A DNA stretch of 64,000 nucleotides from Flavobacterium aerium (GTDB taxonomy: Bacteria > Bacteroidota > Bacteroidia > Flavobacteriales > Flavobacteriaceae): the NCBI RefSeq assembly GCF_030766725.1, contig NZ_JARQWR010000003.1, forward strand, positions 124,001 through 188,000. The letters run 5' to 3'. The notes below the pieces were generated by a model. The model did no database searches. It had not been told where the DNA came from and worked only from the letters and a program-made list of their open reading frames with translations. A program made the position numbers and the translations under genes. Shown here piece by piece: positions 1-9,573 of this stretch (its first letter is position 1; each line of letters starts with the position of its first letter).

Positions 1-1944
1 TCACCAGAAAGTATCAAGTCCTTTTTCGAAAAAACAAAAAAAGACATCTCTAAAGATTTAGCGAGTCTTTCAAAAGAAAAAACAGTTGACAATCCTATTA
101 TTGAGGAAGATAAACCTATTATCCCTACTACACCATCTTACTTAACAGAAGAGGATTATTCCGAAGAAGATTTAGGAGAAATGACATTGAATACCCTTCC
201 TACTCCACCTCCTTCACAGTTTGAAATTAATAAGGAATCACTAAAACCAACAATTAGTCATTCTTCTGAAATACATTTAGCAACTACTCCAGTTACACCA
301 AAAGTTATCGTTCCAGAACCTGTAGCTCCTACCATTATTGAAACAAATGATAGTGCTTTTGTAATCGAACAAGTAGCCGAAGAAGTTACGGTTGAAGAAA
401 ACCTTGCTGCTCGATTAGTCAAAGATTTTGGAGAATTTGATCCAACCTTAGAACTTTCCAATTACAAGTTCCCAACAATCGATTTATTAAAAGAATATTC
501 TTCTGGGGGAATAACCATCAACCAAGAGGAATTAGAAGAAAACAAAAACAGAATTGTTGAAACCCTTCGTAACTATAAAATTGAGATTGCTCAAATTAAA
601 GCTACTGTAGGTCCATCTGTAACCCTATATGAAATTGTACCGGAAGCGGGTATTCGAATTTCAAAAATTAAAAGCTTAGAAGATGATATTGCACTTTCAT
701 TATCGGCCTTAGGTATTCGTATTATTGCTCCTATCCCTGGAAAAGGAACTATTGGTATTGAGGTACCGAACAAGAATCCAACTATGGTTTCTATGAAAAG
801 TGTAATTGGTTCACCAAAATTCCAAACGGCAGAAATGGAACTACCAATTGCCTTAGGGAAAACAATTTCGAACGAAACATTTGTTGTCGATTTAGCAAAA
901 ATGCCTCACTTATTGATGGCAGGTGCTACAGGACAAGGTAAATCTGTAGGACTAAATGCGGTTTTAACTTCTTTATTGTATAAAAAACATCCTGCTGAAG
1001 TAAAATTTGTTTTGGTTGATCCTAAAAAAGTGGAGCTTACGCTTTTCAATAAAATTGAAAGACATTATTTAGCAAAATTACCGGATTCAGGAGATGCAAT
1101 AATCACCGATAACACAAAGGTAATCAATACTTTAAACTCTTTGTGTATTGAAATGGACAACCGTTACAATCTGTTGAAAGATGCTATGGTTCGAAATATA
1201 AAAGAATACAATGAAAAATTTAAAGCTCGTAAATTAAACCCTGAGAATGGACATCGATTCTTACCATATATTGTATTAGTAGTCGATGAGTTTGCCGATT
1301 TAATTATGACGGCAGGTAAAGAAGTAGAAACTCCTATTGCACGTTTGGCTCAATTAGCACGTGCTATTGGTATTCACTTAATTATTGCAACACAAAGACC
1401 ATCAGTGAACGTAATTACAGGTATTATCAAGGCCAACTTCCCTGCTCGTATCGCCTTTAGAGTAACTTCAAAAATTGACTCTAGAACGATTTTGGACAGC
1501 CAAGGAGCCGATCAATTAATAGGTCGTGGGGATTTATTATACACCAATGGAAATGACTTAGTGCGTGTTCAGTGTGCATTTGTCGATACTCCTGAGGTTG
1601 AGAAAATTACAGAATATATTGGTTCACAAAAGGCATATCCTGATGCTTATTTACTTCCAGAGTATGTAGGCGAAGAAACTGGCATCAATCTTGATATAGA
1701 TATCTCCGAAAGAGATTCAATGTTCAGAGAAGCTGCTGAAGTAATTGTAACGGCACAACAAGGTTCCGCTTCATTATTGCAAAGAAAATTAAAATTAGGC
1801 TACAACAGAGCTGGTCGATTAATCGATCAATTAGAAGCTGCTGGTATTGTAGGACCTTTTGAAGGTAGCAAGGCACGTAGTGTTTTAGTCCCTGATTTGA
1901 CTTCTCTAGAGCATTTTTTAAATAATGAAAAAAATAATTACTAA
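1..1944 (+). CDS. ftsK: DNA translocase FtsK/SpoIIIE (5' end cut by window)
   Basis: C-terminal part of the septal DNA pump that segregates chromosome termini and activates dimer resolution. The frame is open from base 1, so the gene begins upstream; an ATG at 181 is internal. Visible in order: an acidic, Pro-rich linker, the alpha/beta motor domain with Walker A GATGQGKS (about base 930) and Walker B VLVVDEFADL, then a C-terminal winged-helix gamma domain (SASLLQRKLKLGYNRAGRLI) that in the family reads KOPS sites. The N-terminal membrane part lies outside the window. The 3' end overlaps lolA by 20 bases, so the two are probably cotranscribed. Identification is secure. Confidence 0.96.
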   Translation, partial: SPESIKSFFEKTKKDISKDLASLSKEKTVDNPIIEEDKPIIPTTPSYLTEEDYSEEDLGEMTLNTLPTPPPSQFEINKESLKPTISHSSEIHLATTPVTPKVIVPEPVAPTIIETNDSAFVIEQVAEEVTVEENLAARLVKDFGEFDPTLELSNYKFPTIDLLKEYSSGGITINQEELEENKNRIVETLRNYKIEIAQIKATVGPSVTLYEIVPEAGIRISKIKSLEDDIALSLSALGIRIIAPIPGKGTIGIEVPNKNPTMVSMKSVIGSPKFQTAEMELPIALGKTISNETFVVDLAKMPHLLMAGATGQGKSVGLNAVLTSLLYKKHPAEVKFVLVDPKKVELTLFNKIERHYLAKLPDSGDAIITDNTKVINTLNSLCIEMDNRYNLLKDAMVRNIKEYNEKFKARKLNPENGHRFLPYIVLVVDEFADLIMTAGKEVETPIARLAQLARAIGIHLIIATQRPSVNVITGIIKANFPARIAFRVTSKIDSRTILDSQGADQLIGRGDLLYTNGNDLVRVQCAFVDTPEVEKITEYIGSQKAYPDAYLLPEYVGEETGINLDIDISERDSMFREAAEVIVTAQQGSASLLQRKLKLGYNRAGRLIDQLEAAGIVGPFEGSKARSVLVPDLTSLEHFLNNEKNNY

Positions 1945-2590
1945 CATGCAAAAACTTGTCCTCCTGACAGTATTATTCTTAGCGAGCTTATCCATTAATG
2001 CACAAGACGCTAAAAAAGCAAAAGATTTATTAGACGAAGTTTCTACCAAGGTGAAAAGCTACGACAATATTTCTATTGACTTTAAATATGCTGTTAATAA
2101 TCCTAAAGATAACGTAAACCAAGAAAGTCGTGGCGATGTTATCCTAAAAGGAAATCAATATTATTTGAACTTCATGGGAATCAGCAAGATATTTGATGGA
2201 AAAAAAATATATACAATTGTTCCTGAAGACGAAGAAATCAGTATCTCAAAATATACTGACGATGATAATAATGCAATGACCCCTTCTAAGATGCTTACCT
2301 TTTTCACGAATGGATATAAGTATACTTGGGATATACTTCAAAACGTAAAAGGCCGTAAGATTCAGTATGTGAAACTAACACCTGTAAGCGCTAAAGATCA
2401 ACGTAAAGAAATCTTATTAGGTATAGATGTACAAACAAAACACATCTATAATATGATTGAAACTAGTAAAAATGGAACTAAAACCACTTTAACTGTAAAT
2501 TCTTTCAAAACGAATCAACCATTGTCAAAAAATCAATTTACCTTTACCGAAAGTAAATATCCCAATTACTACATTAATAAATTAGATTAA
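1925..2590 (+). CDS. lolA: LolA-family outer-membrane lipoprotein carrier
   Basis: Periplasmic chaperone that would shuttle lipoproteins from the inner to the outer membrane. The 221-residue product starts with a signal peptide ending near SLSINAQ and continues with the single beta-rich LolA fold (ISIDFKYAV, RGDVILKGNQYYLNF, GIDVQTKHIY). The start overlaps the end of ftsK. A second ATG at 1946 (MQKLVLLTVLF) would leave a more compact signal peptide, and neither has a clear Shine-Dalgarno. The ftsK-lolA-permease order is common in Flavobacteriia and places lolA in an envelope-biogenesis operon. Confidence 0.88.
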   Translation: MKKIITNMQKLVLLTVLFLASLSINAQDAKKAKDLLDEVSTKVKSYDNISIDFKYAVNNPKDNVNQESRGDVILKGNQYYLNFMGISKIFDGKKIYTIVPEDEEISISKYTDDDNNAMTPSKMLTFFTNGYKYTWDILQNVKGRKIQYVKLTPVSAKDQRKEILLGIDVQTKHIYNMIETSKNGTKTTLTVNSFKTNQPLSKNQFTFTESKYPNYYINKLD

Positions 2591-2596
2591 TTTGAG

Positions 2597-4033
2597 GTGA
2601 AAATTCTTGACCGTTACATTCTAAAAACATATCTGATAACATTTACCTCGGTATTTGTTATCCTTTTTTTTATATTCATTTTACAGACTGTTTGGCTCTT
2701 TATTGCTGAATTAGCGGGTAAAGATTTAGATTTTATTCTAATCATTAAGTTCTTATTATTTGCTTCCCCTAAGTTATTTCCATTAGTACTACCACTTACA
2801 GTGCTCTTGGCTTCTATCATGACCTTTGGAGATTTGGCTGAGAACTATGAATTTGCTGCCATGAAATCTTCGGGAATATCACTGCAAAGAGCCATGAAAA
2901 GCTTAATTGTTTTTATATTATTCCTAAGTGTTGCAGCATTTGTATTTGCCAATAATGTAATTCCCTACGCAGAATACAAGTTTATTAATTTCCGTAAAAA
3001 TATTGCACAAGTAAAACCTGCAATGGCTATTGCCGAAGGACAATTCAATGACTTGGGGATTTACAACATTAAAGTCAATAAAAAATCGGGAGAAAATGGT
3101 GAAAAACTTGCCGGGATTACAATCCATAAAAAAACAGGACTTGGTGGTAATACAACCGTTGTAATTAAGGCCAAAGATGGAGAATTGATTAGTAGTGAAA
3201 AATCGAATATTCTTCAAATGGTTTTAAATGATGGTTATTATTATGATGACATCGTACCTAAAAAATATGAAGACCGTCAGAAGTTTCCTTTTGCAAAAAG
3301 CTCTTTTAAAAAATACATTATCAATATCAACCTAACGGAACTAAATCCTGTTGATGTCGATGAAGAAAAAGTAGCTAATACAAACAATATGCTTAACGTA
3401 ACCGAATTACGTTATACACTAGATTCATTAAATACGAGTTACAAAAAAGATTTAATGTCTTTTACGGACAATATCTACCAACGTACGGGTATAGCATACT
3501 TCCCTCTCAATCCAGCTTTAGCAAATAAAGATACTGTAATCAATAATTTGTTACCGCTATACACAAGAGATGAACAGACTCGAATATTAGAAATTGCGAG
3601 TAGTAATATTATCAGTTCTCAGTTTAATATTGACAACATTAAAATTGGTTTAGAAGGACAACTAAAAAACATTAATAATCACTGGTTGGCCTTAAATGAA
3701 AAGTTTGTAATTGCCTATGCTTGTATTCTAATGTTTTTCATTGGTGCACCCTTAGGCTCTATCATCCGTAAAGGAGGACTTGGATTACCTATTGTTTTTG
3801 CCGTATTAATTTTCATTACTTTCCACTTCATCAATACCTTTGGTCGAAAAGTGGCTCAAGAAAACGAATTATCACCCTTTTTAGGGTCATGGATGTCCTC
3901 TATGTTGTTGACTCCATTTGCTATATTATTAATTCATCGTGCCACAAACGATATTGGATTAATTAACATGGATGTGATTACACTTCCAATACAAAAATTA
4001 TTTAATAAGATTTTTAAATCCAAGAAGAACTAA
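2597..4033 (+). CDS. LptF/LptG (YjgP/YjgQ) family permease
   Basis: Inner-membrane subunit of the LPS export ABC transporter LptBFG. The 478-residue protein has the family layout: [16 protein letters not shown] at the N-terminus, three N-terminal membrane segments, a long periplasmic beta-jellyroll region (about residues 130-350) and three C-terminal membrane segments ([20 protein letters not shown] and following). The start codon is GTG, six bases after the lolA stop. It is larger than the roughly 360 residues of proteobacterial LptG because of an insertion in the periplasmic domain. LptF versus LptG cannot be decided here. Confidence 0.88.
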   Translation: MKILDRYILKTYLITFTSVFVILFFIFILQTVWLFIAELAGKDLDFILIIKFLLFASPKLFPLVLPLTVLLASIMTFGDLAENYEFAAMKSSGISLQRAMKSLIVFILFLSVAAFVFANNVIPYAEYKFINFRKNIAQVKPAMAIAEGQFNDLGIYNIKVNKKSGENGEKLAGITIHKKTGLGGNTTVVIKAKDGELISSEKSNILQMVLNDGYYYDDIVPKKYEDRQKFPFAKSSFKKYIININLTELNPVDVDEEKVANTNNMLNVTELRYTLDSLNTSYKKDLMSFTDNIYQRTGIAYFPLNPALANKDTVINNLLPLYTRDEQTRILEIASSNIISSQFNIDNIKIGLEGQLKNINNHWLALNEKFVIAYACILMFFIGAPLGSIIRKGGLGLPIVFAVLIFITFHFINTFGRKVAQENELSPFLGSWMSSMLLTPFAILLIHRATNDIGLINMDVITLPIQKLFNKIFKSKKN

Positions 4034-4050
4034 CTACACAATAAATACAC

Positions 4051-5184
4051 ATGTCAACTACAAAAATAAAACTGAATACTATAGAAGAAGCTATAGAAGA
4101 TATCAGACAAGGGAAAATAATCATCGTAGTGGATGATGAAGATCGTGAAAATGAAGGTGATTTTATCGCTGCTGCGGAAAAGGTAACACCCGAAATGATC
4201 AATTTCATGGCGACCAACGGAAGAGGTTTAATCTGTGCTCCATTGACAGAAAGCCGTTGTAAAGAACTTGACTTAAACTTAATGGTAACCAATAATACTG
4301 TTTTACACGAAACACAATTTACAGTTTCTGTAGATTTAATTGGTCACGGTTGTACTACAGGAATTTCGGTTCACGATAGAGCTAAAACGATAAAAGCATT
4401 AATTACTGAAGATACTAAACCAGAAGATTTAGGTCGTCCAGGACATATATTCCCATTACGCGCAAAACAAGGTGGTGTATTGAGAAGAACAGGACATACT
4501 GAAGCTGCAATTGACTTTGCTCGTTTAGCAGGTTTAAAACCAGCAGGAATCTTAGTAGAAATCTTAAATGAAGACGGATCAATGGCACGCTTACCACAAT
4601 TGGTAGAAGTTGCTCAACGATTTGATCTGAAATTAGTTTCAATTGAAGATTTAGTAGCTTACAGAATGCAACACGACAGTTTGATCGTTAAGAAAGAAGA
4701 CTTTGATATCGAAACTCGTTTCGGAACATTCCGTTTAAGAGCTTATGAGCAAACGACAAACAAACAAATACATTTTGCCTTAACAAAAGGAACATGGAAC
4801 TTAGGTGATTCTATTATTACCCGAATCAACTCTACTTCTGTTAACAATGACATTTTAGGAACTTTGACAAACAATGCTGATGAAAAATTAGACAATATGT
4901 TCAAAGTAATTAACGACGAAGGAAAAGGCGCAATTATATTCATCAATCAAGAAAACCAATCGCTTAATTTATTAAACCGTTTGGCAGAATTGAAAGTATT
5001 ACAAACACAAGGTATACACAAAGCTCCACAAATTAAATTGGACCATAAAGACTTTGGAATTGGAGCTCAGATTTTACATGATCTTGATATTTCAAAAATC
5101 CGATTAGTTTCCAATTCAGAACAAACGAAACGTGTAGGAATGATCGGTTACGGTCTTGAAATTACAGAATACGTTTCATATTAA
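4051..5184 (+). CDS. ribBA: RibBA: DHBP synthase with a degenerate GTP cyclohydrolase II domain
   Basis: Riboflavin biosynthesis protein of 377 residues. The N-terminal half is a complete 3,4-dihydroxy-2-butanone-4-phosphate synthase: acidic loop [10 protein letters not shown], then [27 protein letters not shown] and [19 protein letters not shown]. The C-terminal half keeps the GCH II length and beginning ([14 protein letters not shown]), but the segment that should hold the three zinc cysteines reads [14 protein letters not shown], with no cysteine, and the catalytic Tyr/Arg region is also changed. The protein therefore probably makes only the butanone phosphate, and GCH II would be supplied by another gene. 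No FMN riboswitch fits in the 17-base gap upstream. Confidence 0.9.
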   Translation: MSTTKIKLNTIEEAIEDIRQGKIIIVVDDEDRENEGDFIAAAEKVTPEMINFMATNGRGLICAPLTESRCKELDLNLMVTNNTVLHETQFTVSVDLIGHGCTTGISVHDRAKTIKALITEDTKPEDLGRPGHIFPLRAKQGGVLRRTGHTEAAIDFARLAGLKPAGILVEILNEDGSMARLPQLVEVAQRFDLKLVSIEDLVAYRMQHDSLIVKKEDFDIETRFGTFRLRAYEQTTNKQIHFALTKGTWNLGDSIITRINSTSVNNDILGTLTNNADEKLDNMFKVINDEGKGAIIFINQENQSLNLLNRLAELKVLQTQGIHKAPQIKLDHKDFGIGAQILHDLDISKIRLVSNSEQTKRVGMIGYGLEITEYVSY

Positions 5185-5203
5185 TATTTTTTATAATAGA
5201 TAC

Positions 5204-5608
5204 ATGCCAGAATTATCAATGAATACCCTTGAACAGAAAATACAGAACTCTGAAACGCATATTTTCAAAGCTGTTTTTCCAAATACAACCAACCATTACG
5301 ACACCCTTTTTGGTGGTACTGCATTACAATTAATGGATGAAGTTTCTTTCATCTGTGCGACCCGTTTCAGTCGTAAAAAAGTAGTGACTATCTCTACTGG
5401 GCAAATCGATTTCAAAAAAGCTATTCCAGCAGGAACTTTAGTAGAATTGATTGGTCGCGTTATTAAAGTAGGGCGTACAAGTTGCCAAATCCAAGTGGAT
5501 ATTTATATGGAACAAATGTATTCTGATTTAAGAGAAAACGTTGTTTCAGGTACATTTACTTTTGTAGCAGTGGGAGAAAACAAGAATCCAATTCCTATTT
5601 TAGATTAA
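5204..5608 (+). CDS. Acyl-CoA thioesterase, hotdog fold (YciA-like)
   Basis: Small cytoplasmic thioesterase that hydrolyses acyl-CoA. The hotdog signature is visible: TNHYDTLFGGTALQLMDEV (helix with catalytic Asp/Glu), ATRFSRKKVVT, and PAGTLVELIGRVIKVGRTS. I start at the ATG at 5204 (134 residues), because an upstream in-frame ATG at 5156 lies inside ribBA and adds a non-homologous leader. The gene sits 19 bases after ribBA and is followed by a strong terminator, so it closes this operon. Confidence 0.85.
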   Translation: MPELSMNTLEQKIQNSETHIFKAVFPNTTNHYDTLFGGTALQLMDEVSFICATRFSRKKVVTISTGQIDFKKAIPAGTLVELIGRVIKVGRTSCQIQVDIYMEQMYSDLRENVVSGTFTFVAVGENKNPIPILD

Positions 5609-5633
5609 ACCTATACTTCATTTTGAAGAAAAT

Positions 5634-5667
5634 AAAAGCCTCATTTTAGTTTTAAAATGAGGCTTTT
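5634..5667. terminator. Bidirectional intrinsic terminator
   Basis: Perfect 15-bp stem AAAAGCCTCATTTTA / TAAAATGAGGCTTTT with a 4-base loop, flanked by an A-run and a T-run. It lies between the convergent thioesterase and TPR genes and can serve both strands. Confidence 0.9.
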
Positions 5668-5696
5668 TTAATGATTTAACAGATCAATAAATTCTA

Positions 5697-6536
5697 TTAT
5701 TTTGTTCTTTTAAGCTGATACGGATACAATTCATAAATAGCATTGTCTTCATTAATCGTATATCCTTTTGCTAAATCTATTTTAGCTTGCTCTGAGAGTA
5801 CTTTCGATTCTTCCATTTTTCCCATTTTATACAGGCATAATGTTTTGTAATATTTAGCATCCGAAAAATTGGTGTATACGCTTAAAGCCTTATCAAATTC
5901 TTGATTCGCCTCTTCCCATTTTTTCTGTTCATATTTTGTTATGCCTAAATAAAAAACATCTAAATAATGTGCTTCTCCCCTTTTCTTTTCCTGATCTAAA
6001 ATATCATGGGTAAATAACTCTTCTGCTTTTTTAAATTCATTGAGTTGCAAATAAGACAAAGCGATATAGAAATTATAAGTATGGTCCATTTCATATTGAT
6101 TTCCATATTTTACGATACATTCCTTGAAATCTATAATGGCATCTTTGTATTCTTTCGAAAAAATACATTTGATAAAAGCACGATACGGTAAATACTCTGC
6201 ATTGTTATAATATACTGCTTTATCAATCAATGCCATTCCTACTTCATACTTTCGTTGTTTAAAATAAGGCATTGCTTTCTGTTGCCACAAATAGGCAATT
6301 GTACTATCTTTTTTCAAACCAGCATCCAAGCATTCCTGCCATTCTGGAAAAAAATAATGACTTTTATGCGCGCAATTTTCGGCAAATTCTTTGATAATTT
6401 TATCCTGTCTTATTTTCTTATCGACATCTAATTCTGTTTTCGTCTGACTGAATACCAAACCAAAATTCAACAATAACACCAAAGGGATAAGAAATTGATA
6501 GCTTGAGTAATAATAAACCTGATGAACTTTTTGCAT
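5697..6536 (-). CDS. Secreted or periplasmic TPR-repeat protein
   Basis: 279 residues with an N-terminal signal segment (FLIPLVLLLNFGLVFSQ). The rest is helical repeats of TPR type: YLWQQKAMPYFKQRKYEVGM, YNFYIALSYLQLNEFKKAEE, VFYLGITKYEQKKWEEANQE, KYYKTLCLYKMGKMEESK. No enzymatic domain is visible, so a protein-protein scaffold role is likely, but the partner is unknown. It is a single gene between terminators, and on the minus strand a CAAAAATA (TATTTTTG, -7-like) lies about 28 bases upstream of the start. Confidence 0.75.
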   Translation of the reverse strand: MQKVHQVYYYSSYQFLIPLVLLLNFGLVFSQTKTELDVDKKIRQDKIIKEFAENCAHKSHYFFPEWQECLDAGLKKDSTIAYLWQQKAMPYFKQRKYEVGMALIDKAVYYNNAEYLPYRAFIKCIFSKEYKDAIIDFKECIVKYGNQYEMDHTYNFYIALSYLQLNEFKKAEELFTHDILDQEKKRGEAHYLDVFYLGITKYEQKKWEEANQEFDKALSVYTNFSDAKYYKTLCLYKMGKMEESKVLSEQAKIDLAKGYTINEDNAIYELYPYQLKRTK

Positions 6537-6576
6537 AGAACAAATTTTATATAAATATCAAACCAAAAATAGAAAC

Positions 6577-6605
6577 AAAAAGCCACTCAATCATGAATGG
6601 CTTTT
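6577..6605 (-). terminator. Intrinsic terminator of the thiolase/thioesterase/FabF operon
   Basis: AAAAAGCCA pairs with TGGCTTTT, with further partial pairing inside the loop. Read on the minus strand it ends in a U-tract about 40 bases after the fabF-like stop. Confidence 0.7.
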
Positions 6606-6644
6606 AAAAATTTACATTATATCCGAGTAATTAAATTTTCTGTA

Positions 6645-7895
6645 TTACAACTCCACTTTCTTAAAAATCGTACTAGCAGTATGTCCACCAAATCCAAAGG
6701 TGTTGTTTAAAGCATATCGAATTGTTTTCTTAAGTGGTTTACCCAAAACAATTTGATCTTTATTGACAATTTGATCATCCAAATGTTCTGTATTAATAGT
6801 AGGTGGAACAATTCCATCCTGAATAGCCATAATAGTAATAATACTTTCTACTGCTCCTGCTGCACCCAACAAATGTCCAGTCATTGATTTTGTAGCACTC
6901 ACAGCAATTGGGAGCGTATCAAAAACAGTATGAATGGCTGTTAACTCACTCAAATCACCTTGCGCAGTAGAAGTTGCATGTGCATTAATATAATCGATAT
7001 CCGATGGTAAAAGTTGGGCATCTGCCAATGCTTTTTGCATTCCTAATGCAGCTCCAAAACCATCGGGTGGAGTTCCTGTTAAATGATAAGCATCGGCGGC
7101 CATACCACCACCCACCATTTCGGCATAAATTTTAGCACCTCTTTGTACAGCATGATCCCAATCTTCCAATATTAAAGCGCCTGCTCCTTCCCCAGCAACA
7201 AATCCATCACGATCACGATCAAAAGGACGCGAAGCACCTGCCGGATTATCATTGTGTTTGGACAAAGCTTGGGAAGCATTAAACCCACCAATCGATGAAG
7301 CGGTAATAGCGGCTTCAGAACCGCCTGCAATCATAATGGTAGCCTTTCCTAATCGAATGGTATCAAAAGCGTTTATAATTGCTGTATTGGACGATGCACA
7401 AGCCGAGACTGTTGCATAATTAGGACCATGTAATTTATTCTTGATCGAAATAACGCCTGCCGCAATGTCCACAATCATTTTTGGAATAAAGTAAGGATTG
7501 AAATGTGGTGTACCATCTCCTGCATGAAACTCTTTCAACTGTTCTTCAAATGTTGTAATTCCCCCATTACCCGAAGCCCAGATTACTCCAATTTCTGAGC
7601 GCTCTGCCTGACTCATGTTTTCAAAAGATAAATTGGCATCTTGTATGGCTTCATCTGAAGCAGCAATAGCATATTGCGTAAACAAATCATATTTTCTGAT
7701 TTCTTTACGTTCCATATATTTTTCAGGATCAAATCCTTTGACCTCACAACCAAATTTAGTTTTGAATTTAGTGGTATCAAACTTCGTTAATAGTCCTGCA
7801 CCACTTTTTCCTGCTACTATATTTCCCCAAAATTCTTTTACAGAATTCCCCAATGGTGTTATGGCACCTAGTCCTGTGATAGCTACTCTTTTCAT
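6645..7895 (-). CDS. Beta-ketoacyl-ACP synthase II (FabF-like)
   Basis: Condensing enzyme that extends acyl-ACP with malonyl-ACP. At 416 residues it has the thiolase-fold Cys-His-His set: Cys166 in VSACASSN, the first His in NAHATST near residue 305, and the second in KSMTGHLLGAAGAVE, plus the C-terminal NTFGFGGHTAS. The usual HGTST is HATST here. It is the last gene of an operon with a thiolase and a hotdog thioesterase, one base after the latter. Together with the TetR operator upstream this suggests a dedicated acyl-chain pathway rather than the housekeeping fabF, which is normally linked to acpP. Confidence 0.88.
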   Translation of the reverse strand: MKRVAITGLGAITPLGNSVKEFWGNIVAGKSGAGLLTKFDTTKFKTKFGCEVKGFDPEKYMERKEIRKYDLFTQYAIAASDEAIQDANLSFENMSQAERSEIGVIWASGNGGITTFEEQLKEFHAGDGTPHFNPYFIPKMIVDIAAGVISIKNKLHGPNYATVSACASSNTAIINAFDTIRLGKATIMIAGGSEAAITASSIGGFNASQALSKHNDNPAGASRPFDRDRDGFVAGEGAGALILEDWDHAVQRGAKIYAEMVGGGMAADAYHLTGTPPDGFGAALGMQKALADAQLLPSDIDYINAHATSTAQGDLSELTAIHTVFDTLPIAVSATKSMTGHLLGAAGAVESIITIMAIQDGIVPPTINTEHLDDQIVNKDQIVLGKPLKKTIRYALNNTFGFGGHTASTIFKKVEL

Positions 7896-7896
7896 T

Positions 7897-8334
7897 TTAT
7901 TTTTTTATTTCGGTTTTCAACAAATTGGTATATCCTTTGGCTATTAATCGGGTTTTATCTTTATCCCAAACTTCGCACTGAGCATTCACAATTGTTTTTC
8001 CTTTTTTATTAATTGTTGTTGCTGCGATGATAACATCATTTTCCTTAGCAGAGGCAAAATAATCTATAACATTATTGATGGTTACATAGAAAAAAGGTTC
8101 TCCATATGAAATCATGGTTGCCCCAATAGCATCGTCAATCATCGCCCCTATTACCCCACCATGTAGTGTTCCAAAAGGATTAGTCATTTCTTTTCGAATC
8201 GTATATTCAAATGTTAGACTTCCTTCTTGTACAGCTAACATTTTTGGTTTTAACCAAACCATAAATGGCGAAGGTGAATCTGTAATTTCTTTACCAATAT
8301 GATTTTTCAAAAATTGCATTGCATCATTACTCAT
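7897..8334 (-). CDS. PaaI/4HBT-family hotdog thioesterase
   Basis: 145-residue acyl-CoA thioesterase-like protein. The motif GTLHGGVIGAMIDDAIGATM matches the catalytic helix of the PaaI/HGG group, and ASAKENDVIIAATTINKKGK is the following beta-hairpin. Substrate cannot be told from sequence. It lies between thiolase and FabF-like genes in the same direction, with gaps of 8 and 1 bases, so it is probably translationally linked and releases a product of that pathway. Confidence 0.82.
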   Translation of the reverse strand: MSNDAMQFLKNHIGKEITDSPSPFMVWLKPKMLAVQEGSLTFEYTIRKEMTNPFGTLHGGVIGAMIDDAIGATMISYGEPFFYVTINNVIDYFASAKENDVIIAATTINKKGKTIVNAQCEVWDKDKTRLIAKGYTNLLKTEIKK

Positions 8335-8342
8335 AAAGTCTA

Positions 8343-9527
8343 TTATTTAGTGTTCGTTAAATTTTCTACTACTATAGCGGATGCACCACCGCCACCATTA
8401 CAGATTGCTGCTACTCCATATTGTCCGCCTTCTTGCGCTAATACAGATAGTAAGGTCGTAATGATTCGAGCTCCAGAACATCCTATAGGATGCCCCATAG
8501 CAACTCCACCACCGTATACATTTATTTTTTCTGGCGCAATACCCAATATTCTTTGATTGGCTAAAATCACAGCCGAATAGGCTTCATTAATTTCAAAATA
8601 ATCGATTTGATCTAGAGATAAATTCGCTTGTTTCAATGCTTTTGGAATGGCAATAGATGGTGCAGTAGTAAACCATTCTGGTGCTTGAGCAGCATCGGCA
8701 TATCCAATTATTTTTGCCAAAGGCTTTAGATTGTTTTGTTTTAATACTTTTTCTGAAACTAATAGTAATGCAGCAGCTCCATCATTCAAATTACTTGCGT
8801 TTGCAGCCGTTATCGTACCTCCTTCTTCAAAAGAAGGTTTCAGTTTACTTACTTTTTCTGGAATAATTTTGTAAATATCTTCATCGTCCGTAATCGTAAC
8901 TACACCTGTTTTTTGTTGAATTTCAATCGGTACAATCTCTTTTTTAAATTTTCCTGATTGGGTAGCGCGGGTTGCTTTTTCGTATGATGCTAAAGCATAT
9001 TCATCTTGTTCTTCTCTGCTTAGGTTATATTCTCGGGCGCACAATTCGGCAGCATTTCCCATGTGATAATTATTATAAACATCCGTCAGACCATCTTTAA
9101 GTAAACCGTCTACCAATACTGCGTTTCCAAACTTATCGCTTTTTCTATGCATCAAGTAATGGGGTGTATTACTCATACTTTCCATTCCCCCTGCCACTAC
9201 GATATTATCAATTCCCAATTGGATTTGTTGTGCCCCTGTTATTACAGCTTTCATACCCGCGGCGCATACTTTATTTACTGTAGTACAATCGGTTTCTACT
9301 GAAATCCCTGCAAATATTGATGCTTGACGGGCTGGTGATTGTCCCACATTGGCAGACAATACGTTACCCATATAAACTGAATCAATTTCGGTTGGTGCAA
9401 TCGATGTTTCTTCAAGCACACTACGTATTGCTATTTCACCCAATTGTGGTGCACTAAAGTTGGATAAATTCCCTAACAAACCACCAATAGGCGTTCTTTT
9501 GGCTGCTACTATATATACATTTTCCAT
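8343..9527 (-). CDS. Acetyl-CoA C-acyltransferase (thiolase)
   Basis: 394-residue thiolase of the biosynthetic/acetoacetyl-CoA type. The active-site Cys88 is in VNKVCAAGMKA, NEAYSAV supplies the substrate-binding part, and GGGVAMGHPIGCSGAR carries the second His and Cys. It would condense two acetyl-CoA or cleave beta-ketoacyl-CoA. It is the first gene of the three-gene operon controlled by the inverted repeat 14 bases upstream of its start (9541-9556), with the TetR gene directly upstream. Confidence 0.92.
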   Translation of the reverse strand: MENVYIVAAKRTPIGGLLGNLSNFSAPQLGEIAIRSVLEETSIAPTEIDSVYMGNVLSANVGQSPARQASIFAGISVETDCTTVNKVCAAGMKAVITGAQQIQLGIDNIVVAGGMESMSNTPHYLMHRKSDKFGNAVLVDGLLKDGLTDVYNNYHMGNAAELCAREYNLSREEQDEYALASYEKATRATQSGKFKKEIVPIEIQQKTGVVTITDDEDIYKIIPEKVSKLKPSFEEGGTITAANASNLNDGAAALLLVSEKVLKQNNLKPLAKIIGYADAAQAPEWFTTAPSIAIPKALKQANLSLDQIDYFEINEAYSAVILANQRILGIAPEKINVYGGGVAMGHPIGCSGARIITTLLSVLAQEGGQYGVAAICNGGGGASAIVVENLTNTK

Positions 9528-9540
9528 AATAAAAATATTT

Positions 9541-9556
9541 TATACCATTCGGTATA
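9541..9556. promoter_or_regulatory. Candidate TetR operator upstream of the thiolase
   Basis: TATACC-ATTC-GGTATA, a 6-4-6 inverted repeat just before the thiolase start. A near copy (ATACC-AATC-GGTAT) lies at 10189-10202 ahead of the TetR gene, which is the expected pattern for an autoregulated TetR repressor. Confidence 0.7.
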
Positions 9557-9573
9557 TTTTTGGTTAAAAAATT

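Noticed and set aside
4034..4050. FMN riboswitch before ribBA
   Set aside because: Only 17 bases separate it from the preceding gene; there is no room for the conserved aptamer.
7615..7947. Plus-strand frame opposite the FabF-like gene
   Set aside because: Antisense shadow; the minus-strand frame has complete catalytic motifs.
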